A stretch of 64,000 bases of DNA from Leidyana gryllorum EB-2025a (GCA_048772705.1 JBLWGC010000217.1:26455-90454), one strand, 5' to 3'. Positions 1 through 6,549 are shown, numbered from the stretch's first letter. Notes: generated from the letters alone by a model not told the origin. Translations and numbers: made by a program.

Positions 1-7
1 AACTGTG

Positions 8-77
8 CTCCGAGACCGGAAATCGATCTTGGTTTTCCGCGTGATAGGCGGAATACTAACCGCTATACTATCTCGGA
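8..77 (-). pseudogene. tRNA-Asp pseudogene (ATC)
   Basis: Asp body with loop CTATCAC (ATC in place of GTC). The T-arm is eroded (AAGATCGATTTCC) and about two bases are lost overall. Confidence 0.7.
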
Positions 78-196
78 CGCTCTGGATACGCTAGCCCCCA
101 ACCCCAGAAGTTCTTCCATTTTGAGATTCCACGGATAGAAAACGCGTGGAGCGGCGAGCCAACAACATTTGTGGAGCGGCGAGCCAACAACATTTC

Positions 197-276
197 GGCA
201 AGATGGCCGAGTGGTCCAAGGCGCTGTGTTCAGGCCGCAGTCCGAAAGGGCGTGGGTTCGAATCCCACTTTTGTCA
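197..276 (+). tRNA. tRNA-Leu (CAG)
   Basis: Class II tRNA that delivers leucine to CUG codons. Acceptor GGCAAGA pairs with TCTTGTC-type 3' strands, A discriminator. A-box TGGCCGAGTGG, anticodon stem CTGTG/CGCAG, loop TTCAGGC with CAG at 34-36, long variable arm, B-box GGTTCGAATCC. This Leu body, with AAG, CAG or TAG in the loop, is among the commonest units of the array. No CCA is encoded. Confidence 0.94.
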
Positions 277-312
277 GGTTGCGCCCCAAACGGGAAAAAC
301 ATAGAGTCCGGT

Positions 313-384
313 TGAGCCCAGAGTGATTCGAACACCCAACCTTCTGATCTGGAGTCAGACGCCCTACCGTTGCGCCATAGGCCC
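313..384 (-). tRNA. tRNA-Trp (CCA)
   Basis: Decodes UGG. Acceptor GGGCCTA pairs with TGGGCTC, A discriminator; loop CTCCAGA; T-arm GGGTG TTCGAAT CACTC. A T5 tract lies about 14 nt past the 3' end on this strand and could terminate Pol III. One D-stem base is changed here (GGGC for GCGC). It faces the Leu gene at 197 convergently, an arrangement repeated at 10.0, 15.3, 41.7, 44.6 and 55.4 kb. Confidence 0.9.
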
Positions 385-410
385 AAAACCATCCCCCGTT
401 CCAGACTCAT

Positions 411-471
411 TTACCGGCAATCGGGCCCGCTTCTTAGGCGTAACATGCGAAAATAGTAACCACTATGCTAT
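411..471 (-). pseudogene. tRNA-Asp pseudogene, decayed family
   Basis: Matches the 5' two thirds of Asp (GCATAGTGGTTACTATTTTCG) and then loses the T-arm. The same decayed unit sits between Trp and Gly at 10.2, 15.2, 41.6 and 55.6 kb. Confidence 0.7.
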
Positions 472-530
472 GTTCCATTCGTTCAGAAAACGGCAGTTAC
501 CGTGTACGAGGTCCAACAACAAGGTGTCAC

Positions 531-601
531 GTATCTGTGGTCTAGTGGTAGAATGTCTCGTTGCCATCGAGACGACCCGGGTTCGATTCCCGGCAGATGC
601 A
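531..601 (+). tRNA. tRNA-Gly (GCC)
   Basis: Reads GGC/GGU. Acceptor GTATCTG/CAGATGC (G-T at pair 2), A-box GTGGTCTAGTGG, stem TCTCG/CGAGA with loop TTGCCAT, B-box GGTTCGATTCC, A discriminator. About 20 copies of this 71-nt unit occur in the window. Those inside conserved blocks usually face a Ser gene convergently. Confidence 0.94.
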
Positions 602-675
602 GAGGACACATGTTGTTTTCCACCATTCAGAAATTCATGCATAAGTTGGTGTCTGACCCCTCCAATCACATCGCA

Positions 676-756
676 CAACAACTGCTGGATCTGCACCAGC
701 GCGGCCCAGGCCCAGTAGATTTCTAGTCTACCCCTTAACCACTCGGGCAAGTTGCC
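676..756 (-). tRNA. tRNA-Ser (AGA), slightly decayed
   Basis: Loop CTAGAAA. One base is missing from the G-run of the D-arm, and the T-loop reads TGCAGAT rather than TTCAAAT, weakening the B-box. Confidence 0.75.
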
Positions 757-825
757 ACCTGTCGGACTTGTCATCTTGCGCCCTGTGGCTTCACATACGA
801 TGTAGCAAGCTTGAGTCGGACTGCT

Positions 826-891
826 CGCGCTGCCCGAAGCCGCGGTCTCCCCATTGAAAGTCTAGGGGTCTACCGACGGAGCTGGCGCGGC
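826..891 (-). pseudogene. tRNA-Lys pseudogene
   Basis: 5' half resembles Lys (GCTCCGTCGGTAGA). The anticodon arm is scrambled and the T-arm collapsed. Confidence 0.6.
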
Positions 892-991
892 AAGGAAGCT
901 CGGACTCAGTAACTAGTTTCTCCCGTATTGGTCGCAGAATGTTGGGGCTTCCTCGGGTCCAGGGCAACTCTTTATCAAAGATCCACTCACT

Positions 992-1065
992 TGGTCACGC
1001 CCGGGCTCAAACCGGGGACCTTGAGCTTATTAGGCTCACGCTCTAACCGACTGAGCCACGCGACC
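992..1065 (-). tRNA. tRNA-Ile (AAT)
   Basis: Reads AUU/AUC/AUA after A34-to-inosine editing, as is usual in eukaryotes. 74 nt; acceptor GGTCGCG/CGTGACC, stem GAGCC/GCTC with loop CTAATAA, A discriminator. T-loop is TTTGAGC here, a C56 change in the B-box compared with the copy at 1480. Confidence 0.85.
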
Positions 1066-1186
1066 ACTTCTGCGACGACAGATGGCACCTATTCACTTAC
1101 TTGATGCCTCTGCGTCGCCACTGCAATCTCTAGCATGCACTGCTGGTGTTTTGAGCCCAGCCGCCTACTCCGATGATCGCAGCACA

Positions 1187-1268
1187 CGACAACTGCTGGA
1201 TTTGAACCAGCGCGGGCCAGGCCCAGTAGATTTCTAGTCTACCCCCTTAACCACTCGGGCAAGTTGCC
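1187..1268 (-). tRNA. tRNA-Ser (AGA)
   Basis: Class II serine tRNA, 82 nt. Acceptor GGCAACT/AGTTGTC, G discriminator; stem GTAGA/TCTAC closes loop CTAGAAA; GC-rich variable arm; T-arm GCTGG TTCAAAT CCAGC. The same body carries CGA or TGA elsewhere in the window, so the three isoacceptors differ mainly in the wobble base. Confidence 0.94.
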
Positions 1269-1330
1269 GCTGTCGAACTTGGCATTTTGCGGCCAGTGGC
1301 TTCACATACGGTTCAGCAAGCTTGACTAGG

Positions 1331-1379
1331 ACTCTCCACCATTTAAAGTCTTGCGCTCTACCGACGGAGCTGGCGCGGC
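1331..1379 (-). pseudogene. tRNA-Lys pseudogene
   Basis: Retains the acceptor and D-arm side (GCGCCAGCTCCGTCGGTAGA); the T-arm is lost. Confidence 0.6.
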
Positions 1380-1479
1380 AGGGAAGCTCGGACTTGGTAA
1401 CAAGTTCCTTTCGTATTAGTCGAAGAATGCTGTGGCTTCCTCGCGTCCGGGGCGACTCTTTAGCAGAGATCCCCTCACT

Positions 1480-1553
1480 TGGTCACGCCCGGGCTCGAAC
1501 CGGGGACCTTGAGCTTATTAGGCTCACGCTCTAACCGACTGAGCTACGCGACC
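1480..1553 (-). tRNA. tRNA-Ile (AAT)
   Basis: Intact copy with B-box GGTTCGAGCCC. The segment 992-1065 plus flanks is a diverged duplicate of this one. Confidence 0.94.
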
Positions 1554-1640
1554 ACTTCTGCAACGACAGATGGCACCGACCCGGATGCTGGATCCCCCAG
1601 AGCTGGAATCAAACATCAGAGCCATTTAGACACTGGCGGA

Positions 1641-1694
1641 CAGCACCCAATTTTCTAAGCAGGAGTCAGAAGCGCTACGTTCCGCCATAGGCCC
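1641..1694 (-). pseudogene. tRNA-Trp pseudogene
   Basis: D-arm and acceptor side persist. The anticodon arm reads CTGACTCCTGCTTAG and the T-arm is missing. Confidence 0.65.
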
Positions 1695-1762
1695 AAAATC
1701 ATCCCCCGCTCCAGACTCATTGCCTTGTGGTCCAACATCTCCGATCGTTCCAAACCATCTTC

Positions 1763-1834
1763 AGGGCACGCGCGGAGTTGAACCACGGACTTGCTGATCT
1801 GCAGTCAGCTGCTCTACCACTGAGCTACGTACCC
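1763..1834 (-). tRNA. tRNA-Cys (GCA)
   Basis: Reads UGU/UGC. Acceptor GGGTACG/CGTGCCC, stem GCTGA/TCAGC, loop CTGCAGA, B-box GGTTCAACTCC, T discriminator. One of five Cys copies; each lies beside a GAATCGAGTTGAG-containing spacer shared with Gly neighbours. Confidence 0.93.
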
Positions 1835-1930
1835 ACAAACTACCCGTCATACTCGCTCAACTCGATTCTGTCTTCTCTTCTGAAGCAAAACGGCCGGTAT
1901 TGTGCACGAGCTTAAACAACAACGAGTTGT

Positions 1931-2001
1931 GCATCTGTGGTCTTGTGGTAGAATGTCTCGTTGCCATCGAGACGACCCGGGTTCGATTCCCGGCAGATGC
2001 A
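1931..2001 (+). tRNA. tRNA-Gly (GCC)
   Basis: Complete; D-loop has TCTTG for TCTAG. Its discriminator is followed within two bases by a truncated Pro copy on the other strand. Confidence 0.92.
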
Positions 2002-2002
2002 G

Positions 2003-2056
2003 AACCCAGGACTTCTTCCACCCGAAGGAAGAATCGTACCACTAGACCAAACAGCC
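2003..2056 (-). pseudogene. tRNA-Pro pseudogene (CGG), 3'-truncated
   Basis: 5' three quarters of a Pro-CGG gene, cut inside the T-loop and joined directly to the 3' end of the Gly gene. The seam lies where both genes share T-arm sequence. Confidence 0.8.
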
Positions 2057-2146
2057 GCCTAGCCGGTGGTTCAACCCGCTGGGTACAGTCGAGAGACTCG
2101 TCTCACTATGTGAAGTATTACTCAATCCCATGAGGTGGGCACAGAG

Positions 2147-2219
2147 GGAGGCTAGCCCAGATGATGAAACGGTGGCTTAGTATAAGAAAGTTTTTGGGAT
2201 CGATTCCCAGCCCATCCAA
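2147..2219 (+). pseudogene. Ala-like tRNA pseudogene, recurrent family
   Basis: Acceptor GGAGGCT and T-arm resemble Ala, but GTGGCTTAGTATAAG cannot form an anticodon stem. Related copies at 20.1, 24.9, 27.5 and 37.9 kb, each next to Tyr or Pro. Confidence 0.65.
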
Positions 2220-2294
2220 GCTACATAGATGGAACCCTCACCGGAGTAGTCTAGTTGGCCTATCAACGCTGTCTGTTGAAACCACATCGCTACT

Positions 2295-2374
2295 TCCGGT
2301 GGGACGGAATCGAACCGCCGACTATCTGATGCCAGCACTACAGTCAGATGCTCTACCAACTGAGCTACCCCCGG
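2295..2374 (-). tRNA. tRNA-Tyr (GTA), intron-containing
   Basis: 80 nt. Acceptor CCGGGGG/CCACCGG with one mismatch, A discriminator. Stem ATCTGA/TCAGAT encloses CTGTAGTGCTGGCA: a 7-base loop plus about 7 intron bases after position 37, the standard eukaryotic site. T-arm GGCGG TTCGATT CCGTC. The only Tyr family in the window. It needs tRNA splicing to mature. Confidence 0.9.
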
Positions 2375-2385
2375 CCGTCCAACTG

Positions 2386-2474
2386 CTCCGGGGTTCGAAA
2401 GGCTCAACCCCAGATCCTCGCCCTGTCGCACTGCGGTCTGAGCACAGCGTCTTAGACCACTCGGCCATCTTGCG
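2386..2474 (-). pseudogene. tRNA-Leu pseudogene (CAG) with rebuilt 3' half
   Basis: 5' half is Leu-CAG. Past the variable arm the T-arm is replaced by a GGGGTT...AACCCC hairpin and the 3' acceptor is gone. The same rearranged form always flanks Tyr (20.3, 24.7, 27.3, 37.7 kb). Confidence 0.75.
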
Positions 2475-2565
2475 GTGTTGTTGGCTCGCCGCTCCACGCG
2501 TTTTCTGTGCTTGGAATCTCATAATGGAAGAACTTTTGGGGTTGGAGGCCGGCGTGTTCAGAGCA

Positions 2566-2637
2566 TTTGAGATAGTATAGTGGTTAGTATTTCCGCCTGT
2601 CACTCGGAAGACCCGGGTTCGATTCCCGGTCTCAGAG
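2566..2637 (+). tRNA. tRNA-Asp (GTC)
   Basis: Reads GAC/GAU. 72 nt, loop CTGTCAC, T-arm CCGGG TTCGATT CCCGG, G discriminator. The acceptor TTTGAGA/TCTCAGA differs from the family's TCCGAGA/TCTCGGA on both strands yet still pairs fully, suggesting compensatory change. Asp is the most abundant unit of the window, most often paired with a convergent Val. Confidence 0.9.
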
Positions 2638-2681
2638 CAGTTCCAGCCCTCACAACTGGTGCAACTCAGATTTTGTCTCAG

Positions 2682-2751
2682 CTGGTCTGGACTTCATTCG
2701 GGATTGTACAAGTGGGAGCCGCGTATAGTTGCCGACCTTGGAGAGACGTGG
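2682..2751 (-). pseudogene. tRNA-Glu pseudogene, recurrent family
   Basis: Aligns along a Glu gene but the anticodon loop and both ends are eroded. The same version follows Asp at 16.7, 20.6, 42.1 and 62.2 kb. Confidence 0.65.
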
Positions 2752-2774
2752 CATTGAGTCAACAACTATCACAC

Positions 2775-2846
2775 GGGCTGTTCTGGGAACCGAACCCAGG
2801 ACTTCTTCCACCCGAAGGAAGAATCATACCACTAGACCAAACAGCC
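2775..2846 (-). tRNA. tRNA-Pro (CGG)
   Basis: Reads CCG. Acceptor GGCTGTT/AACAGCC, stem CTTCC/GGAAG with loop TTCGGGT, C discriminator. The T-loop is TTCGGTT: A58 is replaced by G, which may weaken TFIIIC binding compared with the copies at 8056 and 14088. Confidence 0.85.
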
Positions 2847-2933
2847 GCCTGTCGGTCGTGCAAACCGCTGAGGACACTTGAGATAGTGGTCATACTATGT
2901 TCAGAACCAACAAATGCGGTGGGTGTGCACAAG

Positions 2934-3006
2934 TGGCGACGAGCTCAAATGGTAGAGCGCTCGCTTTGCATGCGAGAGGTACTGGGATTGATACCCAGGT
3001 CGTCCA
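2934..3006 (+). tRNA. tRNA-Ala (TGC)
   Basis: Reads GCA/GCG. Loop TTTGCAT on stem CTCGC/GCGAG; 3' acceptor GTCGTCC, A discriminator; T-loop ATTGATA, one change from the family's ATCGATA. First acceptor base is T instead of G. The Ala body occurs with AGC, CGC and TGC loops across the window. Confidence 0.85.
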
Positions 3007-3095
3007 AACTACATGCAACCTTGGGTGCAGAGAAACGCCTGGGGAGTGGTTCAAAACTGTGAGTGTTCTTCTTTCGATCCAATCGAGAAGCTCTT

Positions 3096-3168
3096 GCCTA
3101 CGTGGCGCGATGGAAAGCGCGTTGGACTTCAAATCCAAAGGTTGCGAGTTCGCGTCTCGCCGTAGGTA
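3096..3168 (+). pseudogene. Arg-type tRNA with TCA (opal-reading) anticodon
   Basis: Body matches tRNA-Arg(TCT) at 59287, but loop CTTCAAA places TCA at 34-36, which would read UGA. Acceptor GCCTACG/CGTAGGT pairs fully. Changes in the A-box (GCGCGATGGAAAG) and T-loop (TTCGCGT, A58C) argue that it is poorly transcribed or dead. Either a relic or a nonsense-suppressor tRNA. Confidence 0.7.
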
Positions 3169-3234
3169 GACAAATGATCAGCACTTTACTTCGATTATCT
3201 GGCTGACTCTAGCTGCCTTCGCTGTGGAATGTTG

Positions 3235-3307
3235 TCCACTGTAGTCTAAGTGGCTAGGATATGCGGCTTTCACCCGCACGATCCGGGTTCAAGTGCCGGG
3301 AGTGGAA
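3235..3307 (+). tRNA. tRNA-Glu (TTC)
   Basis: Reads GAA/GAG. Acceptor TCCACTG, stem TGCGG... /CCGCA, loop CTTTCAC, A discriminator. The 3' T-stem reads GCCGG instead of CCCGG and the following base is G for C, so two pairs are lost. Glu commonly heads a Glu-Thr pair, as here with Thr at 3382. Confidence 0.82.
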
Positions 3308-3381
3308 GTTATTGGACTACTCGAGCAAAGTGCCACTAATCTCCGTCAATAGCGATTTCTTCGTTATCTCCGGCTCACATT

Positions 3382-3453
3382 GCCTTCGTAGCTTAGGGGC
3401 AAAGCATTCGCTTCGTAAGCGAGAAGTCGCCGGTTCGATTCCGGCAGAAGGCT
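3382..3453 (+). tRNA. tRNA-Thr (CGT)
   Basis: Reads ACG. A-box TAGCTTAGGGG, stem TTCGC/GCGAG-type with loop TTCGTAA, B-box GGTTCGATTCC, T discriminator. The same body carries AGT (commonest) or TGT elsewhere. Confidence 0.9.
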
Positions 3454-3520
3454 TTGATGCATCGATGGGCTTATAAGGAATGGCTGTCATCACGTACAAG
3501 ATTGAACAGGATGGTGTTCT

Positions 3521-3591
3521 GCATCTGTGGTCTAGTGGAAAACTCACTCGCTGGCATCGAGATAACCCGTTTGCGATTCTCGACAGATGCA
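3521..3591 (+). pseudogene. tRNA-Gly pseudogene
   Basis: Both acceptor strands are intact, but the loop is CTGGCAT (GGC, an Ala anticodon) and the T-arm reads GTTTGCGATTC. An inverted relative lies at 28669. Confidence 0.7.
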
Positions 3592-3635
3592 AGATGATAG
3601 CATGATGAGTTTGTCGGCGGTTCCGATTCCGACCC

Positions 3636-3708
3636 TGGGAGTGGAGAGGATCAAACTCTCGACTTCAGGATTATGAGACCTACGCGCTACCGACTGCGCT
3701 ACACTCCC
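3636..3708 (-). tRNA. tRNA-Met (CAT), elongator
   Basis: Reads internal AUG. Acceptor GGGAGTG/CACTCCC, loop CTCATAA, A discriminator, T-arm GAGAG TTTGATC CTCTC (C56 replaced by T). Told from the initiator by GCGCAGTCGGTAGCGC in the D-arm and a T54 loop. Confidence 0.9.
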
Positions 3709-3831
3709 TAGTGAAACTTCTCTCGATGCATCTCCTCCTGTCAAAAGGGTGCACAGGGATGCTGTATCAAAGGCCCAAAACCATCCCCCGCTCCAGACTC
3801 ATTACTTTGTGGTCAGGAATGGAGGTGTCAC

Positions 3832-3902
3832 GCATCTGTGGTCTAGTGGTAGAATGTCTCGTTGCCATCGAGACGACCCGGGTTCGATTCCCGGCAGATG
3901 CA
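3832..3902 (+). tRNA. tRNA-Gly (GCC)
   Basis: Consensus copy; a T5 run nine bases after the gene is a likely terminator. Confidence 0.94.
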
Positions 3903-4052
3903 GAGGACACATGGTTGTTTTTCCACCATTCCAGAAATTCCGTCCCGCCGGGAGTTGAGGAGTGCACTTCTTACAACGTAGTTCGTCTGACACTCCTGTT
4001 CCATTCCATCCTGATCGATGCTTCGCCACCTCTACAGCCTCGCTCAAAGATT

Positions 4053-4124
4053 GTCCGAGTCGTCTAGTGGTTAGGACAGCACGTTGTGGCCGTGCAAACC
4101 CAGGCTCGATTCCTGGCTCGGACA
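4053..4124 (+). tRNA. tRNA-His (GTG)
   Basis: Reads CAC/CAU. Acceptor GTCCGAG/CTCGGAC, loop TTGTGGC on stem GCACG/CGTGC, A discriminator. All intact His copies here carry CTCGATT in the T-loop (C at 54 in place of T). A convergent Gly-CCC gene follows, and the pair recurs at 5.4, 48.9 and 58.6 kb. Confidence 0.92.
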
Positions 4125-4196
4125 AGCAGTCTGAAGTGCATTGCTCTTCGCCCCGGTTGAAAACATTGTTGCAGCCGTCAAGTCTGTACGATCGAC

Positions 4197-4264
4197 TGCA
4201 CCTGGCGGGACTCGAACCCGGGCTGCGAGCATGGGAAGCTCGCATCCTACTGGACCACAAGTGC
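4197..4264 (-). tRNA. tRNA-Gly (CCC), D-loop deletion
   Basis: Loop TTCCCAT. Three bases are missing from the D-loop compared with 5553, and one T-stem/acceptor base has changed. Function doubtful. Confidence 0.7.
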
Positions 4265-4329
4265 ACTCGAGAAAGAGCTTCAGCACCCCGAGAGTCGGCC
4301 GCAGTCTGCGTTGAGCTAGTGGGTGCCTC

Positions 4330-4391
4330 AGGTACTGTCAGGTTCCAGTCTGTAAGAGACTTACCATCTGGTGGCTGAGCTACGAGGCTCA
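4330..4391 (-). pseudogene. tRNA-Asn pseudogene, recurrent family
   Basis: Acceptor and D-arm resemble Asn, but the anticodon arm is expanded and rearranged (GTAAGTCTCTTA). Copies at 8.5, 16.9, 29.4, 37.4, 58.9 and 62.4 kb. Confidence 0.6.
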
Positions 4392-4450
4392 GCTAAGATG
4401 ATTGGAGCTTGAGAGACTTAAGCTTTGCAGGTGCCCAGTCGATGCAGTCA

Positions 4451-4522
4451 AGCCGTCTGCCGGAATCGAACCGGCGACCTTTCGCTTACTAAGCGAATGC
4501 TCTGCCCCTAAGCTAAGAAGGC
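4451..4522 (-). tRNA. tRNA-Thr (AGT)
   Basis: Loop TTAGTAA; one mismatch in the acceptor (AGACGGC). Otherwise consensus. Confidence 0.9.
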
Positions 4523-4598
4523 AATATTAGCTGGAAATCACGCATCAGTCACTATTGACGGAGGTTACTGGAGCACTTTGCTCGAATGGTCCAATGAC

Positions 4599-4671
4599 TT
4601 GCACTGCCGGGACTTGAACCCGGATCGTGCGGGTGAAAGCCGCATATCCTAGCCACTTAGACTACAGTGGA
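4599..4671 (-). tRNA. tRNA-Glu (TTC)
   Basis: Loop CTTTCAC; one acceptor base is changed next to the 3' end. Confidence 0.9.
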
Positions 4672-4788
4672 CAACTCCCTCAGCTGCAGCTTTAGCCGAG
4701 AGCCGTACCCTCTTGACAAGACGTGGTTGCAGAATCCTGCGGTAGAAAAAGGAGGATCTCTATACTAACCTCTGAAGCATTGTAGCTG

Positions 4789-4861
4789 GGTCTTGTAGCT
4801 CAGTCGGCAGAGCGTGTGGCTGTTAACCACAAAGTCGCAGGTTCGAAACCTGCCAGGACTG
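4789..4861 (+). tRNA. tRNA-Asn (GTT)
   Basis: Reads AAC/AAU. Acceptor GGTCTTG/CAGGACT, stem TGTGG/CCACA, loop CTGTTAA, B-box GGTTCGAAACC, G discriminator. The upstream spacer TATACTAACCTCTGAA is shared by most Asn copies, showing gene and spacer move together. Confidence 0.93.
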
Positions 4862-4976
4862 GTTTCAGAGGCACACTAAACACTGAGTGCGCTGCTCTCC
4901 CAATGGCCCTTGTGGTCTGCGACTCTTCAAAGATGTAAGTTTGTTTGGATCCCGCCACGTGCAGCCGTACGTACTT

Positions 4977-5049
4977 TGGACGACCTGGGTATCGATCCCA
5001 GTACCTCTCGCATGCGAAGCGAGCGCTCTACCATCTGAGCTAGCCGCCC
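4977..5049 (-). tRNA. tRNA-Ala (CGC)
   Basis: Loop TTCGCAT; acceptor GGGCGGC/GTCGTCC pairs with two G-T pairs. Convergent with Asn at 4789, an order repeated at 26.0, 36.1, 38.8 and 51.0 kb. Confidence 0.93.
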
Positions 5050-5109
5050 ATGCGCTCTACATGGAAGACCTATTGCGTCCAGTGGCTGACCGAGGGCCGA
5101 TAAAACGGC

Positions 5110-5189
5110 TGACAAGAGTGGGATTCGAACCCAAGCCCTTTCGGACTGCGGCCTTAACACAGCGCCTTGGACCACTCGGCCATCTTGCC
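5110..5189 (-). tRNA. tRNA-Leu (AAG)
   Basis: Loop TTAAGGC; a T-stem G is changed (CTTGG). Reads CUU/CUC after inosine editing. Confidence 0.9.
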
Positions 5190-5262
5190 GGAGTGTTCTT
5201 GGCTCGCCACTTTACACGTTTTCTGTTCGTGAAGTCTCGAGAAGGAAGGCTTTTCTCACGGC

Positions 5263-5322
5263 CCGGGGTGCTTAGATGGCAACCCATCTCATTGCAGTGG
5301 CATCAGCTATTCGACGGGTAAA
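5263..5322 (+). pseudogene. tRNA-Tyr pseudogene
   Basis: CCGGGGTGCTTAGATGG start and intron-like region persist; the loop is ATTGCAG and the 3' end is missing. Confidence 0.6.
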
Positions 5323-5401
5323 TGACGTAATTCGTCTGACGTTCCTGTTCCATTCCATCCGGATCGATGCTTCGCTACCTCTAAAGCCTCGCTCAAAGAT
5401 T

Positions 5402-5473
5402 GTCCAAGTCGTCTAGTGGTTAGGACAGCACGTTGTGGCCGTGCAATCCCAGGCTCGATTCCTGGCTCGGACA
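5402..5473 (+). tRNA. tRNA-His (GTG)
   Basis: Acceptor GTCCAAG leaves one mismatch against CTCGGAC; loop TTGTGGC; CTCGATT T-loop. Confidence 0.88.
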
Positions 5474-5552
5474 TGCAGTCTAAAGTGCATTGCTCTTCGC
5501 CCCGAGATGTTGAAAATATCGTTGCAGCCATGGTCAAGTCTGTACGATCGGC

Positions 5553-5623
5553 TGCACCTACCGGGACTCGAACCCGGGCTGCGAGCATGGGAAGCTCGCA
5601 TCCTACCCTTGGACCACAAATGC
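5553..5623 (-). tRNA. tRNA-Gly (CCC)
   Basis: Reads GGG. Stem GCGAGC/GCTCGC with loop TTCCCAT, A-box GTGGTCCAAGGG, T-arm CCCGG GTTCGAGTCCCGG. Clearly a separate family from Gly-GCC. Convergent with His at 5402. Confidence 0.9.
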
Positions 5624-5756
5624 ACTTGAGAAAGAGCTTCAGCACCATGAGACTCGGCCGCAGTCTGCGTTGAGCTAGTGGGTGAGAATTCATGCGTAAG
5701 TTGGTGTCTGACCCCTCCAATCATATCGCACGACAACTCCGACACTTGCCTCCTTA

Positions 5757-5837
5757 TGCGAGAAGTGGGGTTCGAACCCACGCGGAATTAACCAGTGGAT
5801 CTTAAGGCCACCCCCTTAACCTCTCGGGCATTCTCGC
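5757..5837 (-). tRNA. tRNA-Leu (TAA)
   Basis: Class II, 81 nt: acceptor GCGAGAA/TTCTCGC, A discriminator, loop CTTAAGA, T-arm GTGGG TTCGAAC CCCAC. The base pair beside the loop is C-T. One further copy exists, at 35332. Reads UUA/UUG. Confidence 0.9.
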
Positions 5838-5906
5838 AATGCAGCATCGAAATAAGTAGTCTGGGGTTCCTGCGGGTAGCCAGTGCCGACCATGTGAGTG
5901 GGGTCT

Positions 5907-5989
5907 GAACACAGCGCCTTGCCCACTGGGGCATCTTGCCACATTCTGGTAGGCGCAAGTCTGCATGGGTGCGAATCCCATTCTGTGCA
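5907..5989. pseudogene. Two fused Leu tRNA fragments
   Basis: The 5' half of a Leu-CAG gene on the minus strand (5907-5939) abuts the variable arm and T-arm of Leu-CAA on the plus strand (5942-5989). The same head-to-head fusion appears inverted at 35164-35246, so it was copied after forming. Confidence 0.65.
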
Positions 5990-6045
5990 ACGGTACTCAT
6001 TCCAGGGCGGAATTGGCCATTACATCGTGGATCCCCCTAACATTC

Positions 6046-6119
6046 GGCTGTTCGGTCTAGTGGTATGATCCTTCCTTAGGGGGTGGAAGGAGTCCTGGGT
6101 TCGATTCCTAAAACAGCCT
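6046..6119 (+). tRNA. tRNA-Pro with nine-base anticodon loop
   Basis: Stem CTTCC/GGAAG encloses TTAGGGGGT, two G longer than the Pro-AGG loop. The body is otherwise near consensus, with CCTAA at the T-stem 3' side. Likely defective; +1 frameshift decoding is a remote alternative. Confidence 0.7.
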
Positions 6120-6207
6120 TTTTGCTAGCCGCTGACGAGGGTCTGGGAGAGTTGATACACGCATCCCCTGTCTCAAATATGATAACGAGTCCGCCTACCA
6201 CGTCACT

Positions 6208-6262
6208 CGACAGCTGCTAGATTCGAACCAGTGGGGCCAGGCGATACTGACGACTCAGGTGT
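6208..6262 (-). pseudogene. tRNA-Ser pseudogene fragment
   Basis: 3' half of a Ser gene (T-arm CTGGTTCGAATCTAG) without anticodon or 5' acceptor. Repeats at 33011, again upstream of Arg-CCG. Confidence 0.65.
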
Positions 6263-6287
6263 TTAAGACAGTGAGGCTGTGGGTTGT

Positions 6288-6360
6288 GCGGTGGTGGCGC
6301 AATGGATAGCGTGTTGCCCTCCGGAGGCAAAGGTTGTGGGTTCGAATCCCGCCCACCATT
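6288..6360 (+). tRNA. tRNA-Arg (CCG)
   Basis: Reads CGG. A-box TGGCGCAATGG, stem TTGCC/GGCAA with loop CTCCGGA, B-box GGTTCGAATCC. Acceptor GCGGTGG/CCACCAT has one mismatch at pair 2; the copy at 33091 pairs there. Confidence 0.88.
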
Positions 6361-6549
6361 CTCGTAGTCCCGCTCAACCGTGGAATCGAGAAGAGTGGCT
6401 GCCATTCGGAGCCGTGCAGACTTGCGCCATCCAAACTCAAGTTTGGCACCGCAGGCCACCGCGATCTGTGCCGCAGTGTTGAGCTTGAGGGCTCGAAGTG
6501 CCACTGTTGAGGAACCGAGGCTGGAAAAGTTCACTTGGGTTTAGCGGAT

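Noticed and set aside
3096-3168. Selenocysteine tRNA (TCA anticodon)
   Set aside because: It has an ordinary 7-bp acceptor, 5-bp T-stem and short variable loop and matches tRNA-Arg; tRNA-Sec has an extended acceptor/T domain and a long variable arm.
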